Shown piece after piece: positions 40,575 through 49,655 of a DNA stretch of 64,000 bases. A model generated the notes under the pieces. That model saw nothing but the letters and a program-made list of their open reading frames with translations, ran no database searches and had not been told where the DNA came from. Position 1 is the stretch's first letter, and each line of letters opens with the position of its first letter. The DNA is taken from NCBI RefSeq assembly GCF_900187385.1, contig NZ_FYEY01000001.1, positions 3,782,001 to 3,846,000 of the forward strand. The letters run 5' to 3'. This DNA is from Streptomyces sp. 2114.4 (GTDB taxonomy: Bacteria > Actinomycetota > Actinomycetes > Streptomycetales > Streptomycetaceae). A program made the translations under genes and the position numbers.

Positions 40575-41704
40575 CGTGTGCACCTTTCTTCGGGGGCTTC
40601 CGTTGCCACGGGTGCCGGGCGGGGGACCGAAGCGGACGTGGCTGCCGTACGCTCCGTGCGCTGCGTGCGCTGCGAAAGGGCCGCACCGGCGAGGATGACG
40701 ACGGCGCCAATCGGCTGGTGCCAGTTCAGCTCCTCGTGCAGGACGACCACGCCCGCCAGCGTAGAGATGACGGGGACGAGATAGGTCACCATCGACGCAA
40801 CAGTGACGCCGACGTCCCGCACCAGGCCGTACTGCATCAAGAACGCCGCTCCCGTACCCAGCGCACCCAGGATCAGGAGGGCGAGCGTCTGCGCGGCCGG
40901 GAAGGTCGTGGGCGCCGAGGTGAGGAAGGGGGTGACCAAGGCGAGCTCCACGGCGCCCGCTGTCAGTTGGGCGGCTGCCAGGGAGAGCGCGGAGTGACCG
41001 CGACCGGAGAGGAAGCGGCGGACATATACCCATCCCACACCCATGCTCAAAGCTGCCCCCAGGGCCATGCCGGCTCCCGCCGGGTCGCCCACGTCGGCAC
41101 CGTTCCAGATGCCGAAGACCACCAGCACTCCGGCGAAACCGAGGGCCATACCGGCCACCTGGTTGCGGTGGGGGCGCTCCCCCGGCAGCGCACTGACCGC
41201 GACCAGCAACGTGAACAGAGGGGTGGTGGCGTTGCAGATGCCGGCGAGCGCGGAGCTGATCCGCTCCTCGGAGTAGGCGAAGAGCGTGAACGGGACGGCG
41301 TTCAGCAGGAGCCCGGCCACGGCGAGATGGAGCCACAGGAGCCCGGCCCCGGGAAGCGGCTGCCGTCGGACCACGAGGACGGCAAGCAGGGTGGCCGCGC
41401 CGAGGGCGACGCGTCCCGACGACACCTGGAGCGGCGCGTACGCCACCCCACTGATCTTGACGAAGAGGAAGCTCAGGCCCCACACGAGCGCGAGGAGACC
41501 GAAGCGCACCCGCCAGTCGAGACGGTGGCGGGGGGTGCCGGAGTGTGGCGAGGCACCGGGATCGCCTCGGCGGACGGCAGCTTCGGGAGAGGCTTCAGCA
41601 GCGGCCTCGGGAGCGGCCTCTGCAGAGGCTTCAGGAGGGGGGTGTTGGGCGGGGCAGGGCAAGGAGGCGGCCTCCTCGTCGGCCCTGGGGCGGGGTGAAT
41701 CCAT
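40571..41704 (-). CDS. EamA/DMT-family exporter
   Basis: 377 aa. After a 65-aa Ala/Glu-rich cytoplasmic tail come ten membrane helices in two EamA repeats (FGLLALVWGLSFLFVKISGV, LHLAVAGLLLNAVPFTLFAY, MALGFAGVLVVFGIWNGADV; MALGAALSMGVGWVYVRRFL, VTVASMVTYLVPVISTLAGV, PIGAVVILAGAALS). Drug/metabolite transporter superfamily, exporting amino acids or metabolites. Divergent from the LysR regulator (76 bp between starts), the usual control arrangement. Confidence 0.88.
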   Translation of the reverse strand: MDSPRPRADEEAASLPCPAQHPPPEASAEAAPEAAAEASPEAAVRRGDPGASPHSGTPRHRLDWRVRFGLLALVWGLSFLFVKISGVAYAPLQVSSGRVALGAATLLAVLVVRRQPLPGAGLLWLHLAVAGLLLNAVPFTLFAYSEERISSALAGICNATTPLFTLLVAVSALPGERPHRNQVAGMALGFAGVLVVFGIWNGADVGDPAGAGMALGAALSMGVGWVYVRRFLSGRGHSALSLAAAQLTAGAVELALVTPFLTSAPTTFPAAQTLALLILGALGTGAAFLMQYGLVRDVGVTVASMVTYLVPVISTLAGVVVLHEELNWHQPIGAVVILAGAALSQRTQRTERTAATSASVPRPAPVATEAPEERCTR

Positions 41705-41779
41705 GGCGAAAACCCTGCGGTCACCACGCGTCAACGACAAGCAATAAAATGTGATCCGCCGATGTAGGAGTCCTTCACC

Positions 41780-42700
41780 GTGCTCAATCTCGACCGGCTC
41801 CGCACCCTGCGAGCCCTCGCTCAGTACGGCTCCGTCAGCGCGGCCGCGGACGTCCTGTACGTATCGGCATCCGCCGTCTCCCAGCAGATCCACAAGCTGG
41901 AACACGAATGCGGGCACCGCATCGTGGTGCGCAACGGGCGCGGCGTGGAGCTGACTCCGGTGGCCCGCCTGCTGGTGGACCGTGCCGAACGCATCCTGGA
42001 GCTGGTGGACCGTACCGAGGCCGAGCTGCAGGCCCACCGGGGCGACGTGGTGGGCACGCTCACGCTGGGTGCCTTCCCCACGGCGGCCCGGGGTCTGGTC
42101 CCCCACGCGCTCCGGCTGCTGGGTGAGCGTGCGCCCGATCTCGAACTGCGGGTCACCGAGATCGACTTCGCCTCGCCGCTGGTACAGGTGGAACGGGGCG
42201 ACCTGGATGTCGGGGTGGTGCAGGACTGGGTCCACTCGCCTCTGTCCTGGCCCGTCGGGGTGGCGAAGCGGCTCGTGGTGACGGACACCGCCAAGGTGGC
42301 CCTGCCTGAGGCACACCCCCTTGCCGAGCGCGCCACGGTGGGCCTCGGCGACCTCGTCGACGCATCGTGGATCAGCCGGGCACGGCGCTCGACCTGCCAC
42401 GAGTGGCTGGTGCTCACCATGCGGAGCCACGGTGCGGAGCCCCGCATCGTGCACACCGTCTCCGAGCACCCCACCCAGCTCGCTCTGGTCGCGGCGGGAG
42501 TCGGTCTGGCCGTGGTGCCCACACTGGGGCTCGGGCCGCTTCCCGCCGGTATCCGGGTTGTGGACATCGAGCCGGCGCTGACCCGCCGGGTGTACGCGAC
42601 ATGGCGTACCGATGGGTCGGTCCGCCCGTCGGTTCTTGCCGTCGTCGAAGCCCTGGCCGAGGCCGGAGGCACGGCGGCTCCTGCGCGCAGCAGTTGTTAG
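41780..42700 (+). CDS. LysR-family regulator of the EamA gene
   Basis: 306 aa, GTG start. N-terminal LysR helix-turn-helix: LNLDRLRTLRALAQYGSVSA, AADVLYVSASAVSQQIHKLE, then ELTPVARLLVDRAERIL; the periplasmic-binding-fold effector domain follows (TLTLGAFPTAARGLVPHALR, LVQVERGDLDVGVVQDWV, LVAAGVGLAVVPTLGLGPLP). Divergently placed against the EamA-GNAT operon, so it probably controls them. Confidence 0.9.
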   Translation: MLNLDRLRTLRALAQYGSVSAAADVLYVSASAVSQQIHKLEHECGHRIVVRNGRGVELTPVARLLVDRAERILELVDRTEAELQAHRGDVVGTLTLGAFPTAARGLVPHALRLLGERAPDLELRVTEIDFASPLVQVERGDLDVGVVQDWVHSPLSWPVGVAKRLVVTDTAKVALPEAHPLAERATVGLGDLVDASWISRARRSTCHEWLVLTMRSHGAEPRIVHTVSEHPTQLALVAAGVGLAVVPTLGLGPLPAGIRVVDIEPALTRRVYATWRTDGSVRPSVLAVVEALAEAGGTAAPARSSC

Positions 42701-43190
42701 TGAGGCGTTAACGGTGCGCTAGCGATCTCCGTGAGAGTCATGGGTGTCCAAGGGTGTTGGTGAGGGCCGCTGAGGCCTTCGGCTCCATGCCCGGCCCACC
42801 GATCGGGGGATCACCATGCAGAAGACGACGCCGGACGACGACGGCCGCGCCGGGAAGGCCGCGACGACGGAGCAGGGACGTGCGCTGCGACGCGGCGCGG
42901 TGCAAGCGGTTTCTGTTGGCTGCTCCTTTTCGGAGTTACCCCTCGCGTAGTTCACTGCGAAGTGCCGGGCTTCCGGCCCCCACGGCTTCGGAGAATAATT
43001 CGCCCGTGACCCTCTGTCGATAATTCTCGCCAGTTAAGAATCCGCTCCCCTTGAGAACCCTCCTCCGTTGAGGATCCTCCTTCTCGGGTCGAAGCGGAAC
43101 CTCGGCATCAGACTCCCCGTCTTTCCGGGCGCCCCACTTCTCCGGGCGTCCCCCACATCAGAACTTCGAACGAATGCGATGGGTACCGTT
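42701..43190. other. intergenic region, no gene seen
   Basis: Between LysR and the deacetylase-like gene. Frames are short. AT-rich patches around 42990-43070 probably hold the promoter of the downstream gene. Confidence 0.4.
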
Positions 43191-44408
43191 ATGCGTGACA
43201 CCAGCCGACGGGGCATAAGCCGCCGAGGCATATTCGGACTCGGGGCCGGCGCGGCGGCCGCACTCTCCGTTGCCGGCTGCTCACTTTCCGGCTCGTCGGT
43301 TTCCGACAAGGTCGGATCCAAGCCCGGACAGACGGCGAAGAGCAAGCCGATCGGCGACGGCTCCACCGCGTACACCGGAAAGCAGCCGAACCAGCCGCCC
43401 GCACCGGAGAAACTGGCACCGGGCCAGAAGCCCCCGCAATTCGTGGTCTTCTCCTGGGACGGAGCGGGCGAGGTGGGCAACGGCCTCTTCCCGCGGTTCC
43501 GCAAGCTCGCCAAGGACCACAACGCCTCCATGACCTTCTTCCTCTCCGGGCTGTATCTGCTGCCTGAATCGAAGAAGCGCCTGTACCGCCCGCCGAACAA
43601 CCCCGTCGGCGCCTCCGACATCGATTACCTCACCGATGACCACATCAAGGCGACGCTGAAGAACGTGCGCGCGGCGTGGCTGGAGGGCCACGAAATAGGC
43701 ACCCATTTCAACGGCCACTTCTGCGGAGGCAACGGCTCGGTCGCCCACTGGACCCCCGCCCAGTGGGACTCCGAGATCGAGCAGGCCATGGACTTCGTCA
43801 CCAAGTGGCGGACGAACACCGGCTTCACCGATGTCGAACCGCTGCCGTTCGACTACAGCAAGGAACTCGTCGGCGCCCGTACGCCGTGCCTGCTCGGCCA
43901 GGACAACCTGCTGCCCACGGCGCGCAAGCGCGGCTGGCGCTACGACGCCAGCTCCCCCGGCGGCCTCCAGGTCTGGCCCACCAAGAAGCAGGGCATCTGG
44001 GACTTCCCGCTCCAGTCCATACCGTTCCCCGGGCACTCCGAGACCCTGTCGATGGACTTCAACCTGATGTACAACCAGTCCAAGAACTCCACCAAGGGCC
44101 CGCCGGCCAACTACCCGCGCTGGCGCAAGGAGGCCACCGACGCCTACATAGCCGGCTTCCAGCGGGCGTACGAGACGAACCGGGCCCCCTTGTTCGTGGG
44201 CAACCACTTCGAGCAGTGGAACGGCGGCATCTACATGGACGCCGTCGAGGAAGCCCTCAAGCACATCGCCGGCGGCAAGCACAAGGACGTCCGGCTGGTC
44301 TCCTTCCGCCAGCTCTGCGACTGGCTCGACGCCCAGGACCCCCAGGTCCTCGCAAGCCTGCGCGGGCTCGGCGTCGGGCAGAAGTTCACCGGGCGCGGAC
44401 GCGGCTGA
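43191..44408 (+). CDS. Tat-exported polysaccharide-deacetylase-like lipoprotein
   Basis: 405 aa from the ATG at 43191 (an ATG at 43179 is the alternative). Tat signal with paired Arg (RRGISRRGIFGLGAGAAAAL) and lipobox VAGC. Mature domain has a NodB-like layout: FVVFSWDGAGEVGN (first Asp), ASMTFFLSG, HEIGTHFNGHFCG (metal His pair) and a C-terminal HFEQWNGGIYMDAVEEALKH. The usual TFDDG motif reads SWDGAG, so activity or metal may differ. Related proteins are annotated as secreted lipoproteins in Streptomyces. Confidence 0.82.
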   Translation: MRDTSRRGISRRGIFGLGAGAAAALSVAGCSLSGSSVSDKVGSKPGQTAKSKPIGDGSTAYTGKQPNQPPAPEKLAPGQKPPQFVVFSWDGAGEVGNGLFPRFRKLAKDHNASMTFFLSGLYLLPESKKRLYRPPNNPVGASDIDYLTDDHIKATLKNVRAAWLEGHEIGTHFNGHFCGGNGSVAHWTPAQWDSEIEQAMDFVTKWRTNTGFTDVEPLPFDYSKELVGARTPCLLGQDNLLPTARKRGWRYDASSPGGLQVWPTKKQGIWDFPLQSIPFPGHSETLSMDFNLMYNQSKNSTKGPPANYPRWRKEATDAYIAGFQRAYETNRAPLFVGNHFEQWNGGIYMDAVEEALKHIAGGKHKDVRLVSFRQLCDWLDAQDPQVLASLRGLGVGQKFTGRGRG

Positions 44409-44539
44409 GGGCACCGGGAGGGGCAACGACGCCCCGCGTCAGGCACTCCTCGTTGCACCCCTCTCGCGTTCCTCATGCGACCTGGCCGGTTTCTGCCGCT
44501 GTCGAGGCGTCGGCCAGGGTTCCGTCGTAGCTTTCCCTC

Positions 44540-45727
44540 ATGATCACCTTTCCCCGTACCGCGACAGCCGCCCTGCTCGCGCTGTCCCTGGCCCTGCCGG
44601 TCGCCGCATCCGGTACGGCGTTCGCCGCGACTGCGCCCGCGCCGATATCCGCCACGGGCGCACCGGCCGTCCACCTCGAACTCCCCCGCCCCACCGGGCC
44701 CCATGCGGTGGGGCGAAGCATCGTGCATCTCGTCGACAAGAGCCGTCGTGATCCCTGGGTTCCCCGCTCGGGGGCGCGGGAGCTGATGCTCTCCTTGTAC
44801 TATCCGGCGCACCGCGGGAGTGGGCGTCCCTCCGCCTACATGACCACGGAAGAGGCCCGGTTGCTGCTGGCGAGCCAGCACTTGGAGGGCAAGGTGCCGG
44901 CCCGGGTGGTCAGCGCCACCCGCACCTTCGCGCGCACCGGTGCGCGGCCCGCGGACGGCAGGCATCCGCTGGTGGTGCTCTCCCCCGGCTTCGGACTGCC
45001 GCGCACCACCCTCACCCTCCTCGCCGAGGATCTGGCCAGCCGCGGGTACGTCGTCGCGACGGTCGACCACGCCTACGAAGCTGCCGGTACCGCCTTCCCC
45101 GGCGGCCGTACGCTCACCTGCGTCGCCTGCGAGACCGTCAAGCAGGGCCAGGAAGGCAGCGTCACCACGAACCGGGCCCGGGACCTGTCATTCGTGATCG
45201 ACCAGCTGACCGGCCGCCGCCCGGCGTGGAAATACGGGCGCATGATCGACCCGAAGCGCATCGGCATGGCCGGGCACTCCATCGGCGGCGACAGCACGGC
45301 GCGCACCATGGCCTCCGACGACCGGATACGAGCGGGCGTGAACATGGACGGCGTCTTCAACGTGCCCCTCCCGGCATCCGGGCTCCAGGGCAGGCCCTTC
45401 CTGCTGCTGGGCAACGCAGGTCACCGGCCCGGCGGCCCGGAGCGGACATGGGACGAGGGGTGGGCCCGGCTGAACGGCTGGAAGCGCTGGCTGACCGTCT
45501 CCGGCACCAACCACCTCAGCTTCCTCGACCTGCCCGTCCTCGCCGCCCAACTCGGCGTGCACGACCCTTCCGCACCGCTGCCGGGACCGCGCGCCGCCCA
45601 GCTCACACGGAGCTACGTCGGCGCCTTCTTCGACCGCCACCTGCGCAGCATCCGGGAGCCGCTGCTCGACGGCCCCTCGGCGGCCAATCCGGAGGTGCGG
45701 TTCGAACTGGGCTCTGCCGACGGCTAG
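44540..45727 (+). CDS. secreted PAF-acetylhydrolase-like hydrolase
   Basis: 395 aa. Sec signal (ATAALLALSLALPVAASGTA, cleavage near AFA-A). Alpha/beta hydrolase with nucleophile elbow GHSIGGDS (Ser247), an oxyanion region HPLVVLSPGFG and a C-terminal GTNHLSFLDLP supplying the catalytic His. The VDHAYEAAGTAFPGG stretch is typical of the platelet-activating-factor acetylhydrolase II family. Extracellular esterase, substrate unknown. Confidence 0.85.
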   Translation: MITFPRTATAALLALSLALPVAASGTAFAATAPAPISATGAPAVHLELPRPTGPHAVGRSIVHLVDKSRRDPWVPRSGARELMLSLYYPAHRGSGRPSAYMTTEEARLLLASQHLEGKVPARVVSATRTFARTGARPADGRHPLVVLSPGFGLPRTTLTLLAEDLASRGYVVATVDHAYEAAGTAFPGGRTLTCVACETVKQGQEGSVTTNRARDLSFVIDQLTGRRPAWKYGRMIDPKRIGMAGHSIGGDSTARTMASDDRIRAGVNMDGVFNVPLPASGLQGRPFLLLGNAGHRPGGPERTWDEGWARLNGWKRWLTVSGTNHLSFLDLPVLAAQLGVHDPSAPLPGPRAAQLTRSYVGAFFDRHLRSIREPLLDGPSAANPEVRFELGSADG

Positions 45728-45799
45728 ATCACCGGAAGGTATGGGTGGTGCACCACCTTGCCGATGTCGGACTGCCGGCGACGGACTGCCGCTGGCCCC

Positions 45800-45892
45800 G
45801 GGCCTCAGCAGGCCCTTGGCGACGAGGCGGTCCACCAGGCGGGAGACCGCTCCCGCGTCGATGTTGATGTGGCGAGCCGCTTCCCGCGTCGT
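45800..45892 (-). pseudogene. MarR-type helix-turn-helix scrap
   Basis: About 31 codons encode TTREAARHINIDAGAVSRLV and DRLVAKGLLRP, the recognition-helix part of a MarR regulator. Neither an N-terminal dimer helix nor a wing follows in frame, so this is a remnant. Confidence 0.6.
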
Positions 45893-46149
45893 CGAGGCGT
45901 CGCCTCCTCTCACCTCCCGACGCCCGCTGCGGTCCGCGTCCAGAGAGCCATCACGGGATTCGTCGCCACATGTCCGGAGTGCCAGGGCATGCCAAGAGCC
46001 ACTGGTGAGGAATCTGCACCGAAGCGTCACAGGGCCTTCGCTTTGCCCTCGGGGGGTGCCGTTAGCGTTACAGCCCGCTCGATCCCGCGTGCGAATTTGA
46101 TCAGGTCGCCGGCGTCCTTGGCGGCGCAGTCAGCACAGAAAGATCGCAG

Positions 46150-47256
46150 ATGGACTACTGCTCGTCGTGCCGCCGAAGTCTCAACGGGGCACTCGTCTGC
46201 CCGGGATGCGGAGATTACGCTCCGGACATCGCCCCGCCCAACCATCGCCGGCAGCGCGCCAAGGCCGCCGCCGCGGCGTTCGAGGCCTGGCGTGCCGAGG
46301 AAGCCGCCGGCCTCGGCGCCCCTGCGCACCCTGGGCAGCACGGCACGCAGCCGTCCGCAGCCGGCCCTTCCGCTGCCGCGCCATCGGATGCCATACCGTC
46401 CGCTGCCAGGCCGTCCGCTGCCACGCCGTTCGACAGCGCGCCGTTCGACAGCGGCGCCTTGGGCAGCAGCGCCAGTGCCCTGGGCAGGAGTGACTTCGGC
46501 AGCGGTGGCTCGGGCAGCGGTGGCTCGGGCAGCGGTGCCTTCGACGGCGATGAGATGCGGGCGGATGCTGCCGAGGCCGGTGCGTCCGGCGGTACCGGGG
46601 TGGCCGCCGCTACCGGCCAGGGCCGGGCGGCCCGGCGTCGGCAGCTGGCACGCTGGAAGAAGCACCGGCGCCGGGCCGCGGCCGCCACGGCCTTCGCCCT
46701 TGTCGGCGGTGGCCTGACCGTCTCGCTGCTGCAGAACAAGCCGTCCGCCGGCCATGCGCAGGCGTCCTCGGCGCCGGAGCCCGGGAGCGTGGGCTCGCCC
46801 CGTACGGAAACGGCCGCCTCGTCGTCGGAGCAGCCGGACACCGAGGCTTCCCGGCACCCCGCCACGCACCCGCACCATGCGGCCGACCCGCAGCGGAGCG
46901 CCCCCGCCGCCGCGCCGTCCGCGGCCACGCCGGCCCGGCAGCAGCACGCCACCCCGGCACACTCCCCCGCATCCCCGAGCACGGCGCCGCACACCTCGAC
47001 GCCCACCGCGGCCGGGACGTCACCCACCCACCACTCCGGCGCCGCGGCACCGAGGACGACCGCCGCCCCCGCTCCCGCCGGACACTCGTCCGGCACAGGC
47101 ACGGGCACGGGCACGGGCACGGGCACGGGCACGGACACCTCACCGACGCAGACGGCACCCTCTACGTCGACCACGCCGAGCGACCCGACCGCCCCGTCCG
47201 CCGAGCCCACCTCCCCGGCGCATGTGTGTCTGCTGGGACTCGTCTGCGTCAACTGA
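46150..47256 (+). CDS. SCO2400-family zinc-ribbon membrane protein
   Basis: 368 aa. It starts with a zinc ribbon (MDYCSSCRRSLNGALVCPGC, CxxC twice) and the family phrase GDYAPDIAPP; then a long Ala/Ser/Gly-rich part, one membrane helix (AAAATAFALVGGGLTVSLL, residues about 176-195), and a Pro/Thr/Ser-rich extracellular tail ending VCLLGLVCVN with two Cys. A hexamer repeat encodes GTGTGTGTGT. This is the SCO2400 architecture of Streptomyces; function not known. Confidence 0.82.
   Translation: MDYCSSCRRSLNGALVCPGCGDYAPDIAPPNHRRQRAKAAAAAFEAWRAEEAAGLGAPAHPGQHGTQPSAAGPSAAAPSDAIPSAARPSAATPFDSAPFDSGALGSSASALGRSDFGSGGSGSGGSGSGAFDGDEMRADAAEAGASGGTGVAAATGQGRAARRRQLARWKKHRRRAAAATAFALVGGGLTVSLLQNKPSAGHAQASSAPEPGSVGSPRTETAASSSEQPDTEASRHPATHPHHAADPQRSAPAAAPSAATPARQQHATPAHSPASPSTAPHTSTPTAAGTSPTHHSGAAAPRTTAAPAPAGHSSGTGTGTGTGTGTGTDTSPTQTAPSTSTTPSDPTAPSAEPTSPAHVCLLGLVCVN
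47101..47130. repeat. ACGGGC x5 coding microsatellite
   Basis: Five perfect ACGGGC units with degenerate ACAGGC and ACGGAC at the edges, in frame, giving a variable Gly-Thr stretch in the SCO2400-like protein's outer tail. Confidence 0.7.
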
Positions 47257-47368
47257 CGGCCCACCGACGGCTCCGCGCCGCGGGCCTCCCCCACGGATGC
47301 CCGTACGCGGGGGAGCGTTTGCACGCGCAGGGTCCGCACACGCTGAGGAATCGGCCCGCCGCAATGCC

Positions 47369-47722
47369 TCAACCCCGGGTCGTCCGGGCCGTGCGCCAGT
47401 ACTGCCGCTTGTTCTCGTCGCGCACGACGACGCCGATCTTGGCCAGTTCCTCGCGCAGCTCGCGGGCCTCGTCGGCGGTGGCAGGCTTGCCCAGTAGCTG
47501 TGCGCGAGCCGTCAGCAGCGCGTCGGCGCCCTCCGGCAGGCCCGGTGCCCGGGGGACCCAGAGCCGGAACTCGTCCCGGTGCGGATCGCGGTCGGACCAG
47601 CGGTAGCCGTGCTCGGCGAAGGCGTCGGCGAGCCGCTGCGCGTCGAGGTCGCAGGCCGACGAGCGCAGCCACCGCCCCGGCCTTCGATCCGGCCGGCCGA
47701 CTGCCCACGCTCCGGCTCATCC
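47369..47722 (-). pseudogene. Cys-tRNA-ligase-like C-terminal fragment
   Basis: An open stretch ending TGA at 47369 without start or ribosome-binding site encodes RLADAFAEHGYRWSDRDPHR, then RAQLLGKPATADEARELREE and LAKIGVVVRDENKRQYWR. The last part resembles the C-terminal anticodon-side helix of cysteinyl-tRNA synthetases (from memory). It is closed upstream by a stop, so it can only be a fragment. Confidence 0.35.
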
Positions 47723-47829
47723 TGCGCCGCTTTCTCCGCGCCGAATGAGGTGGTGAGGAGAGCGCTGCGGGGTCGCAACGGTGCCACCTCCCCGGGTCAG
47801 GGCAGGGGCCTTTGCCGTCACGACTCCCG

Positions 47830-49509
47830 CTATCCCCGGGCGTGCCGGTCGGCCGGCTTTCGTGGCCGGCGGCGAGCGGTGCGGAGGTGTTCCGGCGGCT
47901 TCGGGGCGTCGGCCGTGGTGGGTGGGGTGGTGAGGTGGCCGGCCGAGGGCGGGCGGGTGCGGGACTTGAGGGTATGGGTGCCGATGGCGAGGGTGACGCC
48001 GAGGAGCAGGACGTAGAACACGCCGATCTTGTGGAGGTCGTCGAGGAAGAACCAGACGGCGGTCAGGGCGGTGAACCAGAAGGCCACCAGCGCGAATCCG
48101 CCCGCGTGGTCGTCCTTGTAGCCGGCCGCCAGGCACAGTGCGGCGACGAGGGCCAGGACCAGCGCGATGATGACGTAGCGGGTTTCCCAGCCGACAGTGC
48201 CGCGGGAGAGTTCGGACCAGGCGGCCACGGCTTCCGCCACCGGGCCCCAGGACACCGCGCAGGCGAGCCGTGCCGACCACAGCAGGAGCACCGCCCCGGC
48301 GACGGCGGCGAGCAGCGCGACCCGGTTGAACTGGCCGACCTCGATCATGTCGGTCCGGGATATCACCAGGGAGAGGAAGCAGCCGAGCAGGGCGACCGCG
48401 CCCTCGGCCGTCGGCCGGAGGACCACACGGGCCGGTCTGCGGCGGGTGGGATGGGGTGGGGACGCCTCCGGTCCGCTGTCGGAGGGGGTGGGGGTGGCGG
48501 AGGGTGGGGCGGAGGCGGCGGGGGGTGGGGCGGAGGCGGCGGGTGCCGCCGGGTGGGGTTCCCCGGTGGAGCGGCCGGGTGCGAGGTGGCCGGGTGCGGC
48601 GTGGCCGGGTGCGGCCTGTGCCCGTGGGGCGTGGCCGGGGGTGGCCGGGTCGAATGCGGTGGGGGTGCGGAGAGGGGTGGGCCGGGCGGCTTCGGTGAGT
48701 GCTTCGTGCATCGTGGATGCGCTCGCGAAGCGGTCCTCCCGGCCCTTGCGCAGCGCGCGGACGATCACCGCGTCGACGGCGGGCGGCAGTTCGGGGCGGA
48801 GCCGGGAGGGCGCCACCGGCTCCGCGGACAGATGCTGGTGCATCACGGAGAACGGGGAATCCCCGGTGTACGGGGGACGGCCCGTCAGCAGCTCGTAGAG
48901 CAGACAGCCCACGGCGTAGAGGTCCGTACGGTGATCGGTCTCGCCGCCGTTGATCTGCTCCGGGGCCAGATAGGCGGGGGTGCCGACCGCCACGCCCGTG
49001 CCCGTCAGGCGGGTGGCCGCCTCGCTGAGCGCCTTGGCGATGCCGAAGTCGACGACCTTGGCCTTGCCCGAGCCGGTGACCATGACGTTCGCGGGCTTGA
49101 TGTCCCGGTGCACGATGGCGTGCCGGTGGCTGTGCTCCAGGGCGTCCAGCACCTGACCGGTGAGGTCGAGCGCCTGTGCCACCGGCAGCGCGCCGTCCTT
49201 GAGGACCTGGCTGAGGGTTCTGCCCTCCACGTACTCCATGACCAGGTAGGGCTCGGCGGCCCCGCCGCTCGCGTCCTCCCCCACGTCATGAACGGTGGCC
49301 ACCCCCGGGTGGTTGAGCGCGGCGGCGGCGTGCGCCTCACGCTGGAACCGGGTGAGGAATTCGGGCTGCAGCGCCAGCTCGGCGGAGAGGGTCTTCACGG
49401 CGACGGTACGGCGCAACCGGTGGTCGACGGCGCGGTGGACCGTTCCCATCCCGCCGTGCCCGAGCTGCTCCACCAGCTCGTACCGCTGCCCCAACATCCT
49501 GTGCTCCAC
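47830..49509 (-). CDS. Ser/Thr protein kinase with polytopic C-terminus
   Basis: 559 aa from the GTG at 49509 (GGAGG 6 nt upstream). Hanks-type kinase (residues about 8-270): GHGGMGTVHRA glycine loop, VAVKTL lysine, HRDIKPANV catalytic loop, DFGIA, GTPAYLAPEQ activation/P+1 region. A Pro/Ala-rich linker leads to about six membrane helices (GAVALLGCFLSLVISR; VALLAAVAGAVLLLWSA; YVIIALVLALVAALCLAAGY; FALVAFWFTALTAVWFFLDD). Unlike PASTA kinases it has no outer ligand domain. Signal unknown. Confidence 0.9.
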   Translation of the reverse strand: MEHRMLGQRYELVEQLGHGGMGTVHRAVDHRLRRTVAVKTLSAELALQPEFLTRFQREAHAAAALNHPGVATVHDVGEDASGGAAEPYLVMEYVEGRTLSQVLKDGALPVAQALDLTGQVLDALEHSHRHAIVHRDIKPANVMVTGSGKAKVVDFGIAKALSEAATRLTGTGVAVGTPAYLAPEQINGGETDHRTDLYAVGCLLYELLTGRPPYTGDSPFSVMHQHLSAEPVAPSRLRPELPPAVDAVIVRALRKGREDRFASASTMHEALTEAARPTPLRTPTAFDPATPGHAPRAQAAPGHAAPGHLAPGRSTGEPHPAAPAASAPPPAASAPPSATPTPSDSGPEASPPHPTRRRPARVVLRPTAEGAVALLGCFLSLVISRTDMIEVGQFNRVALLAAVAGAVLLLWSARLACAVSWGPVAEAVAAWSELSRGTVGWETRYVIIALVLALVAALCLAAGYKDDHAGGFALVAFWFTALTAVWFFLDDLHKIGVFYVLLLGVTLAIGTHTLKSRTRPPSAGHLTTPPTTADAPKPPEHLRTARRRPRKPADRHARG

Positions 49510-49655
49510 CGGGTTCCTCCAGGGACCGTCTACGCCAACACGTACGCGGGAAGACGTACCGGAGTGCGAGCGGGTTCCTCCGTGTGCCGTGTGCGACGTG
49601 CGGCAGACGCGCTCCCGCCGCATGACCCGCGCCCCCGCCGGGCGGCGCGGCAGGG

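Noticed and set aside
46150..47256. CRISPR-like or regulatory array in the repetitive SCO2400-like region
   Set aside because: Repeats are short coding microsatellites in frame (Gly-Thr, Gly-Ser-Gly) without unique spacers.
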